A DNA stretch of 64,000 nucleotides from an uncultured Kushneria sp. (GCF_947497025.1 NZ_CANMFC010000005.1:1-64000); one strand, 5' to 3'. Positions 51,780-61,999 are shown, numbered from the stretch's first letter. Made by a program: numbers and translations. Notes: generated from the letters alone by a model not told the origin.

Positions 51780-53600
51780 TCAGCGTGTTAAAGGCCGTGT
51801 TTTCTCCAGAAGCCAGTTCCGGGTTTCCTCATCCACTTCTGGCGACAGCCGCTCGAACACCGTGCGGTGATAGTCATCCAGCCAGGCGATCTCGTCATCG
51901 CGTAGCAGCGAGCGCTCGATCAGGCGGGTATCGATGGGGCACAGCGTCAGCGTCTCGAACTCGAGGAAGGCGTCGTCACTGAGGGTCTCAACCTCCGTCA
52001 CGAGACGATTGACGACCAGGTTTTCGATGCGAATGCCCCACTGATCCGGGCGATAGAGCCCCGGTTCGATCGAGGTGATCATGCCTTCCCGCATGGCGGT
52101 CTGGGGTGTGGGCTGCGCCCCGCGGGAGATGACCTGTGGGCCTTCGTGTACGTTGAGGAAATAACCCACGCCGTGGCCGGTGCCGTGGCCGTAGTCCAGG
52201 CCCGCTTCCCACAGGGGCGCGCGGGCGATGGCGTCCAGCCGGGGCGCTTCGATGCCTTCCGGAAAGCGGGTCCGCGACAGCACCATCATGCCCTTGAGCA
52301 CACGGGTGTAGTCGGCCTTCTGAGCCGATGTCGGCTCACCCACCGGAATCACCCGGGTAATGTCGGTGGTGCCGTCCAGATACTGGGCGCCGGAGTCGAT
52401 CAGCAAAAGTCCCTGACCCTCGATGACGGAATGGGCCGCCTCGGTGGCGCGGTAGTGCGGCAGGGCACCGTTGGCGTTGAAGCCGGCAATGGTGGGAAAG
52501 CTGCGCGAGACGAAGTGTTTCTCCCGCACCCGTTCGGCGGTGAGACGCGCATCGATGGTCAGCTCGGTGATCGATTCCCCACGTTCCAGCGTCTCGTCAA
52601 GCCAGCAGAGAAACCGGCACAGGGCCGCACCATCGCGGGCCATGGCCGCGCGGACATGATCGATCTCGGCGTCGCTCTTGCAGGCCTTGGCAAGCGTTGT
52701 TGGCTGAAAGGCCTCGACGAGCGTGACCTGCCCGGGCAGGGCCTCCACCAGCGACAGCGTCACCCGCGCCGGGTCGATCAGAAGCCGTGTGCCCTTGGGC
52801 AGGCGCGTCAGCGACTCGCGGGCTTCGGCATAGTCATGCAAAAACACGCCATCATCGGCCAGCGCCTCGCAAAGCGCCGCTGGCACCTTGTCCTGATCAA
52901 TGAAAAGACGGACATGGTGAGCATCCACCAGCGCGTGGGCCAGAAACACCGGGTTGTAGTCCACATCGCTGCCGCGCAGATTGAAAAGCCAGGCGATGTC
53001 GTCGAGCGTCGAGATCAGGTGCGCGTCGGCGCCGGCGTCATTCATGGCCTGGCGCAGCTGTCCCAGGCGATCAAGGCGGGTCTGGCCGGCAAAGGCGTCG
53101 TCATGGGCCATCACCGCCGCCTGCGGCAGGGCCGGTCGATCGGACCAGATCTCCTCGAGCAGATCCCGGTCACTTTTGATCGTGACGCCATCTCCCAGCC
53201 GTGCGCTGAAGGCGCGATGGGCGGCCAGCGGCAGGACGGCGCCATCGAAGCCCAGGGTGGCGGGCCCCTGGTGATGGACGTCAAACCAGTCGATCGGAGC
53301 GAGAATCTGCTGGCCCTGGGCCACCTTCATCATCTCGATGCCACTGCCGGAAAGCTCCCTGGCGGCCTGCACCCAATAACGGCTGTCGACCCAGAGCCCG
53401 GCAAAATCACGGGTGACCAGCAGCGTGCCGACCGATCCGGTAAAACCGGTCAGCCACTCGCGTCCCTGCCAGTGGCCGGGCAGGTATTCCGACAGATGCG
53501 GGTCGGACGAGGGGACCAGCCACGCATCGACGCCGTGTGCCGTCATGGATCGACGCAGGGCCTCGATGCGTTGTGAAGGCGTATCGACAGAAGTGGTCAT
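51780..53600 (-). CDS. Xaa-Pro aminopeptidase (M24B)
   Basis: A 606-residue aminopeptidase P of the long (three-domain) type. The C-terminal pita-bread domain has metal ligands in LLIDSGAQYLDGTTDITR, GHGTGHGVGYFLNVHEGPQ and SIEPGLY. It removes N-terminal residues before proline. The ATG overlaps the stop codon of the peptide transporter gene (ATGA), so uptake and hydrolysis of peptides are coupled. Confidence 0.94.
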   Translation of the reverse strand: MTTSVDTPSQRIEALRRSMTAHGVDAWLVPSSDPHLSEYLPGHWQGREWLTGFTGSVGTLLVTRDFAGLWVDSRYWVQAARELSGSGIEMMKVAQGQQILAPIDWFDVHHQGPATLGFDGAVLPLAAHRAFSARLGDGVTIKSDRDLLEEIWSDRPALPQAAVMAHDDAFAGQTRLDRLGQLRQAMNDAGADAHLISTLDDIAWLFNLRGSDVDYNPVFLAHALVDAHHVRLFIDQDKVPAALCEALADDGVFLHDYAEARESLTRLPKGTRLLIDPARVTLSLVEALPGQVTLVEAFQPTTLAKACKSDAEIDHVRAAMARDGAALCRFLCWLDETLERGESITELTIDARLTAERVREKHFVSRSFPTIAGFNANGALPHYRATEAAHSVIEGQGLLLIDSGAQYLDGTTDITRVIPVGEPTSAQKADYTRVLKGMMVLSRTRFPEGIEAPRLDAIARAPLWEAGLDYGHGTGHGVGYFLNVHEGPQVISRGAQPTPQTAMREGMITSIEPGLYRPDQWGIRIENLVVNRLVTEVETLSDDAFLEFETLTLCPIDTRLIERSLLRDDEIAWLDDYHRTVFERLSPEVDEETRNWLLEKTRPLTR

Positions 53601-55135
53601 TGCGGTATCTCCGAAGTGCCTGATTCAGCGGCGCGGCCATGGGCCAGCAGTCGGCGGATGGGCCTGATCAATATCATGAGTATGACCGCCCCGATCAGCA
53701 GCGCCAGCGCGCAGCGTCCGAAAAGTTCGGGCAGCTGTGCCACCTGCTCGGCGCTGACGTGACCACCGATCAGCCCGGCGACCAGATTGCCCAGTGCCGT
53801 GGCGGCAAACCAGATGCCCATGATCTGCCCGCGAATGGGCGTTGGCGCCAGCTCCGTCATGGTGGAAAGCCCTACCGGACTCAGGCAGAGCTCTCCCAGG
53901 GTCAACAGCAAAAGGCTGGCCACGATCCACAGCGGTGAGACCTGAGCGGCGCCGCCGACGACCTGCCAGGCGGCCATCATCATCAGGCCAAAGCCTGCGG
54001 CGGCAAGGACGAGGCCGGCGCTGAACTTGGTCACGCTTGACGGTTCGAAGCCACGGCGTGCCAGTGCCGGCCACAGCCAGCCGAAAACAGGCGCGATCAT
54101 GATGATAAACAGCGGGTTGAGCGACTGGAACCAGATCACCGGAATGTCAAAACCCAGCACCTGGCGGTTGGTGTAATCGGCCGCAAACAGGTTGTAGGAG
54201 GTGGGCTGCTGCTCGAACGAGGCCCAGAACAGGGCGGCGGCCACAAACAGCACCAGACAGACAATAACGCGGGCGCGGCCCATGCGGTCCAGCCCGCTGA
54301 AAAACATCAGATAAAGAAACCAGCCCAGTACGCACAGCCCCACCACATAGCTCATGGTGGTGGCAATCAGGACCGGATTGAAGGTGATCACGCCGGCCAG
54401 TCCGAGCGCGGTGATCAGTGCCAGCAGCAGCAGACACGCCGTGACGCCAGCGCCGACATGGCGGCGCCGGTTGACCGGTGCGTCCCAGCTCGAGGCGCGG
54501 TCCTGGTCCCGGTCAAAGCGTTTCATGGCCGGGATGGCGGTCAGTCTGAAAATGGTCAGCGCCACCAGCATGCCGATCCCGCCGGCGCCAAATCCCCAGT
54601 GCCAGCCGCCGCTGTCCATGGCAAGGCCGGTGATGAGCGGTGCAATGACGGCGCCCAGATTGATACCCATGTAGAAGATCGAGAAACCACCGTCGCGACG
54701 ACTGTCGCCTTCCGGATAAAGCGTGCCGACCATGACCGAGATACAGGTCTTGAAGATTCCCGAGCCCAGCACGAGCAGAATCAGACCGATATAGAACATG
54801 GACGCGCCCCACAGCGCCGATAGCGCGATGGACAGGTGGCCCAGGGCAATCAGAATCGAGCCATACCAGACGGCGCGGCGCTGTCCCAGCCAGTTATCGG
54901 CCAGCCAGCCGCCGGGCAGGGCGCTTAAATAGATCATGCCGCCAAAGATGCCGACAATGGCGGCGGCCGTGTCGCGTGGAATGCCCAGCCCGCCCTCGGC
55001 AAGCGTTGCTGCCATGTAGAGCACCAGCAGCGGGCGAATGCCATAAAACGAGAAGCGCTCCCACATTTCGGTGAAAAAGAGCGGGCCCAGCGGGCGAGGG
55101 TGGCCAAAAAAGCCGCGTTCAGAGGAAGTTGCCAT
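53597..55135 (-). CDS. POT/PTR2 family proton:oligopeptide symporter
   Basis: A 512-residue transporter with about 14 helices. The family motif FFTEMWERFSFYGIRPLLVL is at about 19-38, and GSGIFKTCISVMVGTLY is in helix IV. It takes up di- and tripeptides using the proton gradient. A longer frame exists, but the ATG at 55135 with AGAGGAAG upstream gives the family start. Overlaps the aminopeptidase gene by ATGA. Confidence 0.94.
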   Translation of the reverse strand: MATSSERGFFGHPRPLGPLFFTEMWERFSFYGIRPLLVLYMAATLAEGGLGIPRDTAAAIVGIFGGMIYLSALPGGWLADNWLGQRRAVWYGSILIALGHLSIALSALWGASMFYIGLILLVLGSGIFKTCISVMVGTLYPEGDSRRDGGFSIFYMGINLGAVIAPLITGLAMDSGGWHWGFGAGGIGMLVALTIFRLTAIPAMKRFDRDQDRASSWDAPVNRRRHVGAGVTACLLLLALITALGLAGVITFNPVLIATTMSYVVGLCVLGWFLYLMFFSGLDRMGRARVIVCLVLFVAAALFWASFEQQPTSYNLFAADYTNRQVLGFDIPVIWFQSLNPLFIIMIAPVFGWLWPALARRGFEPSSVTKFSAGLVLAAAGFGLMMMAAWQVVGGAAQVSPLWIVASLLLLTLGELCLSPVGLSTMTELAPTPIRGQIMGIWFAATALGNLVAGLIGGHVSAEQVAQLPELFGRCALALLIGAVILMILIRPIRRLLAHGRAAESGTSEIPQ

Positions 55136-55360
55136 GACAGTATCCAGCAGGTAAGGCCCAGAATCGTAGCGGCCGGTGAGGGCCTTTGATAAACGCCATG
55201 CACCATACGAGCCGGCACGGCAGGGTGCAAACCATCCATTGGTGTCATTGCCCGAAAGGATCGAACCAGGTGCCGTGTTCAAAAGCGGTGAAATAATTGT
55301 CGGGTAAGTTGCCCCGAGTGTTCCTACACTCAACAGGAAGCCAAACTTCAGGGATGAATC

Positions 55361-55726
55361 ATGAATGTACACAAGGGTATGTGGTGTGCCGGTGCTCTGG
55401 CGCTTGCGATGACCGGCGTCAGTCAGATGGCGCAGGCCTCGGTCGAGGAGTCTGCCGACGTGCCCCAGGCCGAGCGTGAGCTGGTCAATCAGTGCCATGA
55501 TGCCGCCATGGCCAGCAAGGATGGTGACACCTTCGAAAGCTCGCAGCTGTTGATGGAGCAGCAAAACGCCGGGGACTACGAAAAGGGCGAAGAGCTGCTG
55601 CTGCACATCAACATGCTGGGCCACGGCACCACCATCTACAACGTCAGCTGCAACGTGGATGAGCAGGGCAACGTGACCTACGAGGAGTTTGAAAAGGCCG
55701 GGACGCCGGCAGGCTCCACGCGCTGA
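55361..55726 (+). CDS. Exported hypothetical protein
   Basis: A 121-residue protein with a clear signal peptide (MNVHKGMWCAGALALAMTGV, cleavage probably after AQA near residue 26). The mature part is acidic, with one Cys pair (NQCHDAAMA and VSCNVDEQ) that may form a disulfide. No family is recognised. It is followed by a terminator at 55749-55772. Confidence 0.75.
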   Translation: MNVHKGMWCAGALALAMTGVSQMAQASVEESADVPQAERELVNQCHDAAMASKDGDTFESSQLLMEQQNAGDYEKGEELLLHINMLGHGTTIYNVSCNVDEQGNVTYEEFEKAGTPAGSTR

Positions 55727-55748
55727 TCAACGTCCAGGATATCCATGA

Positions 55749-55772
55749 GAAAGGCCCCATCCGGGGCCTTTC
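55749..55772 (+). terminator. Hairpin terminator after exported protein gene
   Basis: Perfect 10-bp stem GAAAGGCCCC / GGGGCCTTTC with loop ATCC. Downstream U-run is weak. Confidence 0.75.
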
Positions 55773-55808
55773 TGCTGTCAGGAGACAGTTTCATCAGGAG
55801 ACAGCTTC

Positions 55809-56321
55809 ATGGCGCTTTCGCTGTGTAATCGCACATCCTTTTCCATTGATACCCCCGTGGGCGTGATCAGCGACACGCACGGACTGCTGCGCAATGAGGC
55901 CTTGAAAGCGCTCGAAGGCTGCGCGCTGATCCTGCATCTGGGCGATGTCGGCGACCCGTCCATCCTGGATCGGCTTGCCGAAATGGCACCGCTGATTGTG
56001 GTGCGGGGCAATATTGATCGGGAAGACTGGTGCGAGATGTTGCCCATGCATCGCGACATCACGGTCAACGGCTGGCGGCTGCATCTGGTGCATGACATGG
56101 CCGATTTTGACAGCGCGACAGTTTGCGACGCCGTGTTGTTCGGGCACTCTCATAAACCGCGTCAGCAGTGGGTCGAGGAAAGCTCGGGGAAGAGGCGGCT
56201 TTACTTCAATCCGGGCAGCGCCGGCAGGCGCCGTTTCAGGCTGCCGATCACGGCCGGCAGGCTTGATGCCCGCAAGGACAGGCTGTGCAGTGGCGTGATG
56301 CATTTTGTACTGGAGGGCTGA
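55809..56321 (+). CDS. YfcE/MJ0936-type metallophosphoesterase
   Basis: A 170-residue metallophosphatase with all binuclear-metal motifs: D22-H24 (ISDTHG), GD46 (HLGDVGD), N68 (VRGNID), H95 region, and FGHSH (111-115). Small YfcE-like enzymes cleave phosphodiesters. It starts about 80 bases after the exported protein gene, separated by a hairpin. Its TGA is embedded in the next hairpin stem. Confidence 0.92.
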   Translation: MALSLCNRTSFSIDTPVGVISDTHGLLRNEALKALEGCALILHLGDVGDPSILDRLAEMAPLIVVRGNIDREDWCEMLPMHRDITVNGWRLHLVHDMADFDSATVCDAVLFGHSHKPRQQWVEESSGKRRLYFNPGSAGRRRFRLPITAGRLDARKDRLCSGVMHFVLEG

Positions 56322-56343
56322 TGCCCGGCGGCGCCGGGCATCA
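56319..56343. terminator. Bidirectional hairpin between yfcE-like and repeat-protein genes
   Basis: An 11-bp perfect stem TGATGCCCGGC / GCCGGGCATCA with a three-base loop. It contains the stop codon of the plus-strand gene and sits beyond the stop codon of the minus-strand gene. Confidence 0.75.
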
Positions 56344-56369
56344 GGGGGTGGTTGTATGAACGGATCGCG

Positions 56370-57197
56370 TTACATCGGAGGAACGGTGCCCTCCAGCCCG
56401 ACAATCACGACCTTCGCCTGTACGGGCGAGGCGGACAGGTCGCCGGCCACAAAGACCGCTTCACCCTTTTTAATGTCGTCCATGGTGGCTTTCTGAACGG
56501 CCACGACCGGCACATCACGCGGTACCATGATCTGCTTTTGGCCATCACCGTAATCCACGGTCAGGGTCATCATGTTCTGATCACCGCTTTCCGACTGGCT
56601 GACGGTGCCATTGGTCATTGTCGAGCCACCGCCGGCGCCGCCCATCCTGCTGCTGTCGGCCTGGCTGACGGTGCCGTTGGTCATGGTCGAGCCACCGCCG
56701 GCGCCGCCCATCTTGCCGCTGTCGGCCTGGCTGACGGTGCCGTTGGTCATGCTTGAGCCACCGCCAGAGCCGCCCATCTTGCTGCCTGACGAACCGCTCT
56801 GGTCATGTCCGCGCGGGGTATCCCACGGGTAGTCGCCTTCACCGGTACCCTTCATCTCCTCAGGAAAGACGACCACTTCCAGTGCCTTTGAAGGCTGGCC
56901 ATTCTCACCTGGCGCATTGGCGGTGCCGATAAAGGTGCCTTCCCTGATCTCGTCAAGGCTCGACGGCGTGACGCCTGCCACGCGTGTCTGGTCATTGATG
57001 GTCACCTCATGTGTGTCGCCACCGCTGGTGGACTCCACGGTAAAACCGTGATCGCTGACCGCACTGATGGTGCCGCGCAGGTGCTCGGGTGTCTTGCCTG
57101 ATGCATCAGCCGCCAGGGCAGTACCGGCCGAGAAGGCGCAGGCCAGTGCGATGGCCGAGGCCAGCAGGGTGGGGCGAGCAGTGTTATAAAACGTCAT
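56370..57197 (-). CDS. Exported protein with three 22-residue repeats
   Basis: A 275-residue exported protein: signal peptide to about residue 30 (cut after ALA), a DUF5666-like beta domain (about 38-115, HLRGTISAVSDHGFTVEST), then three perfect-to-near-perfect 22-residue repeats (140-205; KMGGAGGGSTMTNGTVSQAD), and a C-terminal small beta domain (about 210-275, KKGEAVFVAGDLSA). The repeats are Gly/Ser/Thr-rich and may be flexible or bind a surface partner. The function is unknown. The start at 57197 has AGGAGG upstream. Confidence 0.8.
   Translation of the reverse strand: MTFYNTARPTLLASAIALACAFSAGTALAADASGKTPEHLRGTISAVSDHGFTVESTSGGDTHEVTINDQTRVAGVTPSSLDEIREGTFIGTANAPGENGQPSKALEVVVFPEEMKGTGEGDYPWDTPRGHDQSGSSGSKMGGSGGGSSMTNGTVSQADSGKMGGAGGGSTMTNGTVSQADSSRMGGAGGGSTMTNGTVSQSESGDQNMMTLTVDYGDGQKQIMVPRDVPVVAVQKATMDDIKKGEAVFVAGDLSASPVQAKVVIVGLEGTVPPM
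56583..56780 (-). repeat. Three tandem 66-bp repeats inside the exported protein gene
   Basis: Three head-to-tail copies of a 66-bp unit, each coding MGG(A/S)GGGS(S/T)MTNGTVSQ plus a variable acidic end. High DNA identity makes the unit number likely to vary among strains. Confidence 0.85.
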
Positions 57198-57333
57198 CAA
57201 AACCTCCTGAATCTTTCGGAGAGCGGGGCCATGGCATGACGCCATCCTCCCGGGATGTCTTTCAGTTCAGCCTGGCATAAGCTTTTGTCAAATCGACATC
57301 GGTGATACACGACCAAAGCACCACAAATAGTTG

Positions 57334-58116
57334 CTAGATACCGGCATACCAGGTATAGCCGCGGTCTTCCCAGTAGCCGCCCCTGCCGCCCTGAATATCA
57401 TCGAAGTGTTCGACCAGCGTAATGCCCTTGAGATACTTGGCCATCTTGTAGCCGAGCTGTCGTTCCACGCGCAGGCGCAGCGGCGCGCCATTGCCCACGG
57501 GCAGCGGTTCGCCGTTGAGCGAATGGGCCAGCAGGGTCTGGGGGTGGAAGGCCTCGACCATGTCGATGCTTTCGTAATAATCGTGCTCACCATCAAGCTG
57601 ATCCATGCAATGAAAGACCACGTAGCGCGCCGAGGCGTGTACGCCGGCCTGCTCCAGAATGTCGCCCAGCACCGGTCCTGACCACTGCCCGATGGCGCTC
57701 CAGCCTTCCACACAATCGTGGCGAGTAATCTGGGTGCGCGAGGGCATTCCGCGAAGCGTTTCAAGCGAGAGTTCCAGCGGCGTCTGCACCAGGCCGTCTA
57801 CCGTGAGGCGCCAGTCGGTGAAATCGTAGGCGGCCAGCTGTCGATACAGTGCGGTCTGTGGGTCCACCGTGCCGTTGGGCCGAAAGACCGGCGATATCAT
57901 CGAGGCCGGATACTCCACGGCCAGCGACTCGCGCCCGGCCAGCAAACGCTGCGCCTTGAGATTGAGCGTCTCGGCACTGCCGATAAGCTGGATAATGGCA
58001 TCGTTTTCCGACAGCCGATCGCAGCCGACCAGTCCCAGGGCTGCCGCTCCCAGAAGGGTACGCTGCAACAGGGCGCGGCGAGTCAAAGAGGGTTCTGATG
58101 GTGGGCGCCGGCTCAT
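57334..58116 (-). CDS. Molybdopterin-dependent oxidoreductase (SUOX/YedY fold)
   Basis: A 260-residue exported protein. The N-terminus resembles a Tat signal or lipoprotein leader (LTRRALLQRTLLGAAALGLV then GC, Cys32). The Moco-binding Cys is C135 in ITRHDCVEGWSAIGQ, matching the sulfite-oxidase-like family. The partner cytochrome b gene overlaps its start by 4 bases, so electrons probably pass between membrane quinones and this enzyme. The substrate is unknown; sulfoxide repair (MsrP-like) is one option. Confidence 0.87.
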   Translation of the reverse strand: MSRRPPSEPSLTRRALLQRTLLGAAALGLVGCDRLSENDAIIQLIGSAETLNLKAQRLLAGRESLAVEYPASMISPVFRPNGTVDPQTALYRQLAAYDFTDWRLTVDGLVQTPLELSLETLRGMPSRTQITRHDCVEGWSAIGQWSGPVLGDILEQAGVHASARYVVFHCMDQLDGEHDYYESIDMVEAFHPQTLLAHSLNGEPLPVGNGAPLRLRVERQLGYKMAKYLKGITLVEHFDDIQGGRGGYWEDRGYTWYAGI

Positions 58117-58940
58117 GACGGTGACTCCGGATCAGAAGACGAAGACTCGCGTGGCATGTGGCCGGTGATCATGCCGCGCAGCTGGCGCAGGGGGTTGGAG
58201 AGCAGCACCATCACCATGTGAACCACGGCAAACAGCACCAGTGAAAAGGCCGTGATGAAATGAAGCGAGCGGGCGCTCTGGCGCCCGCCGAACAGGTCCA
58301 GCAGCCAGGGGGCGGCGGCATTGATGGTCGGCGACATGCAAAGACCGGTCACGATCATCAGCGGCAGCGCCAGAAATACCACACTCAGATAGCTGAGCTT
58401 CTGCAGGCCGTTGTACTTATCCGCATGATCATGAAAACGCAGCTTGAGATGATGGATGACGTCCTGCCCCAGAGCGCGCCAGTCGCGACCATCAAGCCAG
58501 AAATTGCGGCGAAAGTGGCCACTCAATAGCGCATAAAGGGCAAAGAGTGCGCCGCTGATGGCAAACAGCCAGGCAAAGAAGAAGTGCCACAGCCGGCCCA
58601 TGCTCAGAAACTGATAGCTCGGTAGCGTCGCCCAGGCAGGGAAGCCGCCAACGCTCTCGCCCGAGTATCCCAGTACGCCGGTGGTCGTGAACTGCCAGGG
58701 CCCCAGCGCGGTCATGCCGTTGATACTGCCATCGGCGGCCCGCATGGCGTACATCTCAAGCCAGGGGGCATCAAAGCTGGAGGCACTGCCCCAGTAAAGC
58801 GCAGGGTGGGCGTTGAAAATCTGCAGGCCGCTGAGCAGCAGCACGATCAGACACCAGAGATTGACCCAGTGCCAGACGCGCACCGGCAGGCGATGTCGCA
58901 GGCGGCGCGTGATGCTTTTATCTGAAGAGCGTCCGGGCAT
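58113..58940 (-). CDS. Cytochrome b (b561/formate-dehydrogenase-like) partner subunit
   Basis: A 275-residue membrane protein with four helices. Likely haem-axial His residues occur in RVWHWVNLWCLI, LWHFFFAWLFA and SLHFITAFSLVLFAVVHMVM. It matches the cytochrome b subunit family of oxidoreductases. It forms an operon with the molybdopterin enzyme (4-base overlap), giving a membrane electron-transfer pair. Confidence 0.88.
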   Translation of the reverse strand: MPGRSSDKSITRRLRHRLPVRVWHWVNLWCLIVLLLSGLQIFNAHPALYWGSASSFDAPWLEMYAMRAADGSINGMTALGPWQFTTTGVLGYSGESVGGFPAWATLPSYQFLSMGRLWHFFFAWLFAISGALFALYALLSGHFRRNFWLDGRDWRALGQDVIHHLKLRFHDHADKYNGLQKLSYLSVVFLALPLMIVTGLCMSPTINAAAPWLLDLFGGRQSARSLHFITAFSLVLFAVVHMVMVLLSNPLRQLRGMITGHMPRESSSSDPESPS

Positions 58941-59097
58941 GCCAATGTCCCGCAGAACAGGGTGAGTTCTGGAGTATGGGCCGGAATTGCCGCCTTCTGC
59001 CAGTCATCCTGCTCCACGGCAACTTCAATAACAGGGAAGGAAAAGTGGCGCTGGTCAGAAAAATTAACGCCCGCCAGGGCGGGCGCGATATGAAACA

Positions 59098-59382
59098 TTA
59101 CTGGCCGGGATTACCGGACTGGCTGGGATTACCGGCGCGCCAGGCCATGGAGGAAATAAAGGAAGACGAGCCGCTGATCAGGGCCTCGGTGACCCCGCTT
59201 TCGGTACACCACGTCTGGCTGTCGGCCATGCCCAGGCGGGCGCTGGTCGTGCGAATGGACTGGCTGTCATTGTCGATGTAGATACACTCAAGCGGTGTAT
59301 CCCGCGGCGGTGCCTGCTCTGAAGTCAGGGTGTAGCCGCCCTTGCGTACGACGTCGCGATAGTTGCTGACAATACCTTCCAT
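59098..59382 (-). CDS. Small hypothetical protein
   Basis: A 94-residue protein starting MEGIVSNYRDVVRKGGYTLT. Strong AAGGAG ribosome site 7 bases before the start supports a real gene. It contains one Cys and a charged central part, no signal peptide. I do not recognise the family. It is divergent from the DUF3072 gene. Confidence 0.7.
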   Translation of the reverse strand: MEGIVSNYRDVVRKGGYTLTSEQAPPRDTPLECIYIDNDSQSIRTTSARLGMADSQTWCTESGVTEALISGSSSFISSMAWRAGNPSQSGNPGQ

Positions 59383-59623
59383 GGTACTACTCCTTGAAAC
59401 ATGACTCGGGTTTTGCTGACCGGATCGCCTTCATTGGCAATAACGGTTATCCCCTATCCAAGCATCCAGCGCGAGCGCGCGCCATAACATAAGTTTATAT
59501 TGATACAACCCTTCATTAGTCAAATCTCTTTACTGACTTATGTAGTGAGACAAACGTGCATCAAACGCATCATCGTCTATATTTTTATCCAGTATCCACA
59601 TGGCCGTTCACGGAGAGAACCCT

Positions 59624-59854
59624 ATGACCAATCGCACGGAAGATCCCAGCCATAACGAGCAGGCCAGCAATCTCGAGAAGGACCCCAACGACTGGGCCAC
59701 GGGTGATGAAAGCATGACCGGTGCTCAGGCTTCCTACCTGCGCACGCTGTGCGAAGAAGCCGGTGTCGACTTCGACGATTCGCTCAACAAGGCCGACGCG
59801 TCCAAAATGATTGATGAGCTCCAGCACAAGACCGGCCGGGGCGAGAATCACTGA
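59624..59854 (+). CDS. DUF3072 family protein
   Basis: A 76-residue acidic protein with the DUF3072 signature (LEKDPNDWATGDESMTGAQA, YLRTLCEEAGVDFDD). Function is unknown. The ATG at 59624, with GGAGAG upstream, is preferred over the longer frame. It ends at a strong terminator. Confidence 0.9.
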   Translation: MTNRTEDPSHNEQASNLEKDPNDWATGDESMTGAQASYLRTLCEEAGVDFDDSLNKADASKMIDELQHKTGRGENH

Positions 59855-59890
59855 TCCTGTTGCCACAGAAACGTCAGCAGTTGAAACGTC

Positions 59891-59913
59891 AAAGCGCCTG
59901 CGGGCGCTTTTTT
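59891..59913 (+). terminator. Rho-independent terminator after DUF3072 gene
   Basis: AAAGCGCC / GGCGCTTT stem with short loop, followed by a T-run. Canonical structure. Confidence 0.92.
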
Positions 59914-60021
59914 CATGTCTGTTTGAGCATCCGGTGCCCGGCCGTGCCAAATTCGGAGGGCTGGCGTATGATCGATGAGCGGCCGGGGCGAAGGCCCGGC
60001 TGATCCAACCCTCCAGAATGC

Positions 60022-61053
60022 TTGAGCTTCGAGTCTGCCGTGTTCCTACCTGCCCGTCTCAATATCGACAAGTTTCTCCTTTATCTTGTCTGCACTGTCG
60101 TGCTGGCCTCGCTGCTGCCCGTTTCAGGCCGCTACGCCGAGTGGTTTTCGATCGCCACCACCATTGCCATTGGCATGCTGTTTTTTTTGCATGGCGCCCG
60201 GCTCTCGCCCAGAACCGTTGTCAAGGGCATGACCCACTGGCGCCTGCATCTGGTGATCTTTCTGACCACCTTTGGGCTATTTCCGGTACTGGGGCTGATC
60301 ATCGGGCTGCTGTCACCGGCGTTGCTGTCACCGGCGCTGTATACCGGCATCCTGTTTTTGTGCGTGCTGCCCTCGACCGTGCAGTCCTCGATCGCCTTTA
60401 CCTCGATCGGCGGTGGCAATGTGGCCGCGGCGATCTGCTCGGCCACGGCGTCCAATATTCTGGGCATGTTCATTACACCAGTCCTTCTGGGGCTGGTGCT
60501 CAGCGTCAATGCTGACGCCGGTGCCGGCCCATCGCCGGGAGCCATCGGCAATATCCTCATGCAGCTGCTGGCGCCCTTTCTGCTGGGACAGCTCCTGCAG
60601 CCCTGGATCGGGCAGTGGGTTCGCGAACACAAGGCACCACTCACGATCGTGGATCGCGGCTCGATTCTGATGGTGGTCTATCTGGCCTTCAGTGAGGCCA
60701 TCGTGGGCGGGCTCTGGCAGCACGTCGATGGGGTCAGCATCGCGACCATGATCGTGGTGGACTGCGTATTGCTGGCGCTGGTTCTGCTGATCACCCGCAC
60801 CGTCAGCCGTCTGATGGGCTTTTCGCGCGAGGATGAGGTCGCCATTGTCTTTTGCGGTTCCAAAAAGACGCTGGCCTCGGGCGTACCGATGGCCAATGTC
60901 CTGTTCCCGGCCGCTCAGGTCGGCAGTGCACTGCTACCCTTGATGCTGTTTCACCAGATTCAGCTGTTTGTGTGTGCCATGCTGGCGCGCCGCTATGCTA
61001 CTCGTCGCGCGGTGGCAACCGCGCAGGCACAGACCGCTTCATCAAGTGCCTGA
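60022..61053 (+). CDS. Bile acid:sodium symporter family (SBF/YfeH-like) carrier
   Basis: A protein of up to 343 residues with about nine or ten helices in the SBF-like fold (LYLVCTVVLASLLPVSGRYA, GMLFFLHGARLSPRTVVKG, VVYLAFSEAIVGGLW). Family members transport organic anions with sodium; the true substrate is unknown. The start is uncertain: TTG at 60022 or GTG at 60040, both with weak ribosome sites. An SDR gene follows 57 bases later on the same strand. Confidence 0.87.
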   Translation: MSFESAVFLPARLNIDKFLLYLVCTVVLASLLPVSGRYAEWFSIATTIAIGMLFFLHGARLSPRTVVKGMTHWRLHLVIFLTTFGLFPVLGLIIGLLSPALLSPALYTGILFLCVLPSTVQSSIAFTSIGGGNVAAAICSATASNILGMFITPVLLGLVLSVNADAGAGPSPGAIGNILMQLLAPFLLGQLLQPWIGQWVREHKAPLTIVDRGSILMVVYLAFSEAIVGGLWQHVDGVSIATMIVVDCVLLALVLLITRTVSRLMGFSREDEVAIVFCGSKKTLASGVPMANVLFPAAQVGSALLPLMLFHQIQLFVCAMLARRYATRRAVATAQAQTASSSA

Positions 61054-61074
61054 TCGGGCGTTGGTATTTGATGA

Positions 61075-61872
<798 letters not shown>

Positions 61873-61910
61873 TTTGATCGTGTCATGATCCTGTTTTATG
61901 AGGATCGAAA

Positions 61911-61934
61911 AACGCCGGCCCATGGGCCGGCGTT
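61911..61934. terminator. Bidirectional terminator between the SDR and nhaC
   Basis: AACGCCGGCC / GGCCGGCGTT stem around CATG. On the minus strand a run of five T follows, so it can terminate nhaC. Confidence 0.8.
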
Positions 61935-61976
61935 GTCATTTGAAAAGGGTCATTTGAAAAGGGTCGTTTCAAAAAG
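61935..61976. repeat. Short 14-bp tandem repeats in the SDR/nhaC gap
   Basis: GTCATTTGAAAAGG at 61935-61948 is repeated exactly at 61949-61962, and a degenerate third copy (GTCGTTTCAAAAAG) follows. Probably a slippage-prone spacer. Confidence 0.65.
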
Positions 61977-61999
61977 ACCCTGATTGGGGCTGCAAGGGG

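Noticed and set aside
52146-53576. 476-codon open frame antisense to the aminopeptidase gene
   Set aside because: The opposite strand has clear M24 motifs; this frame has none and no ribosome site.
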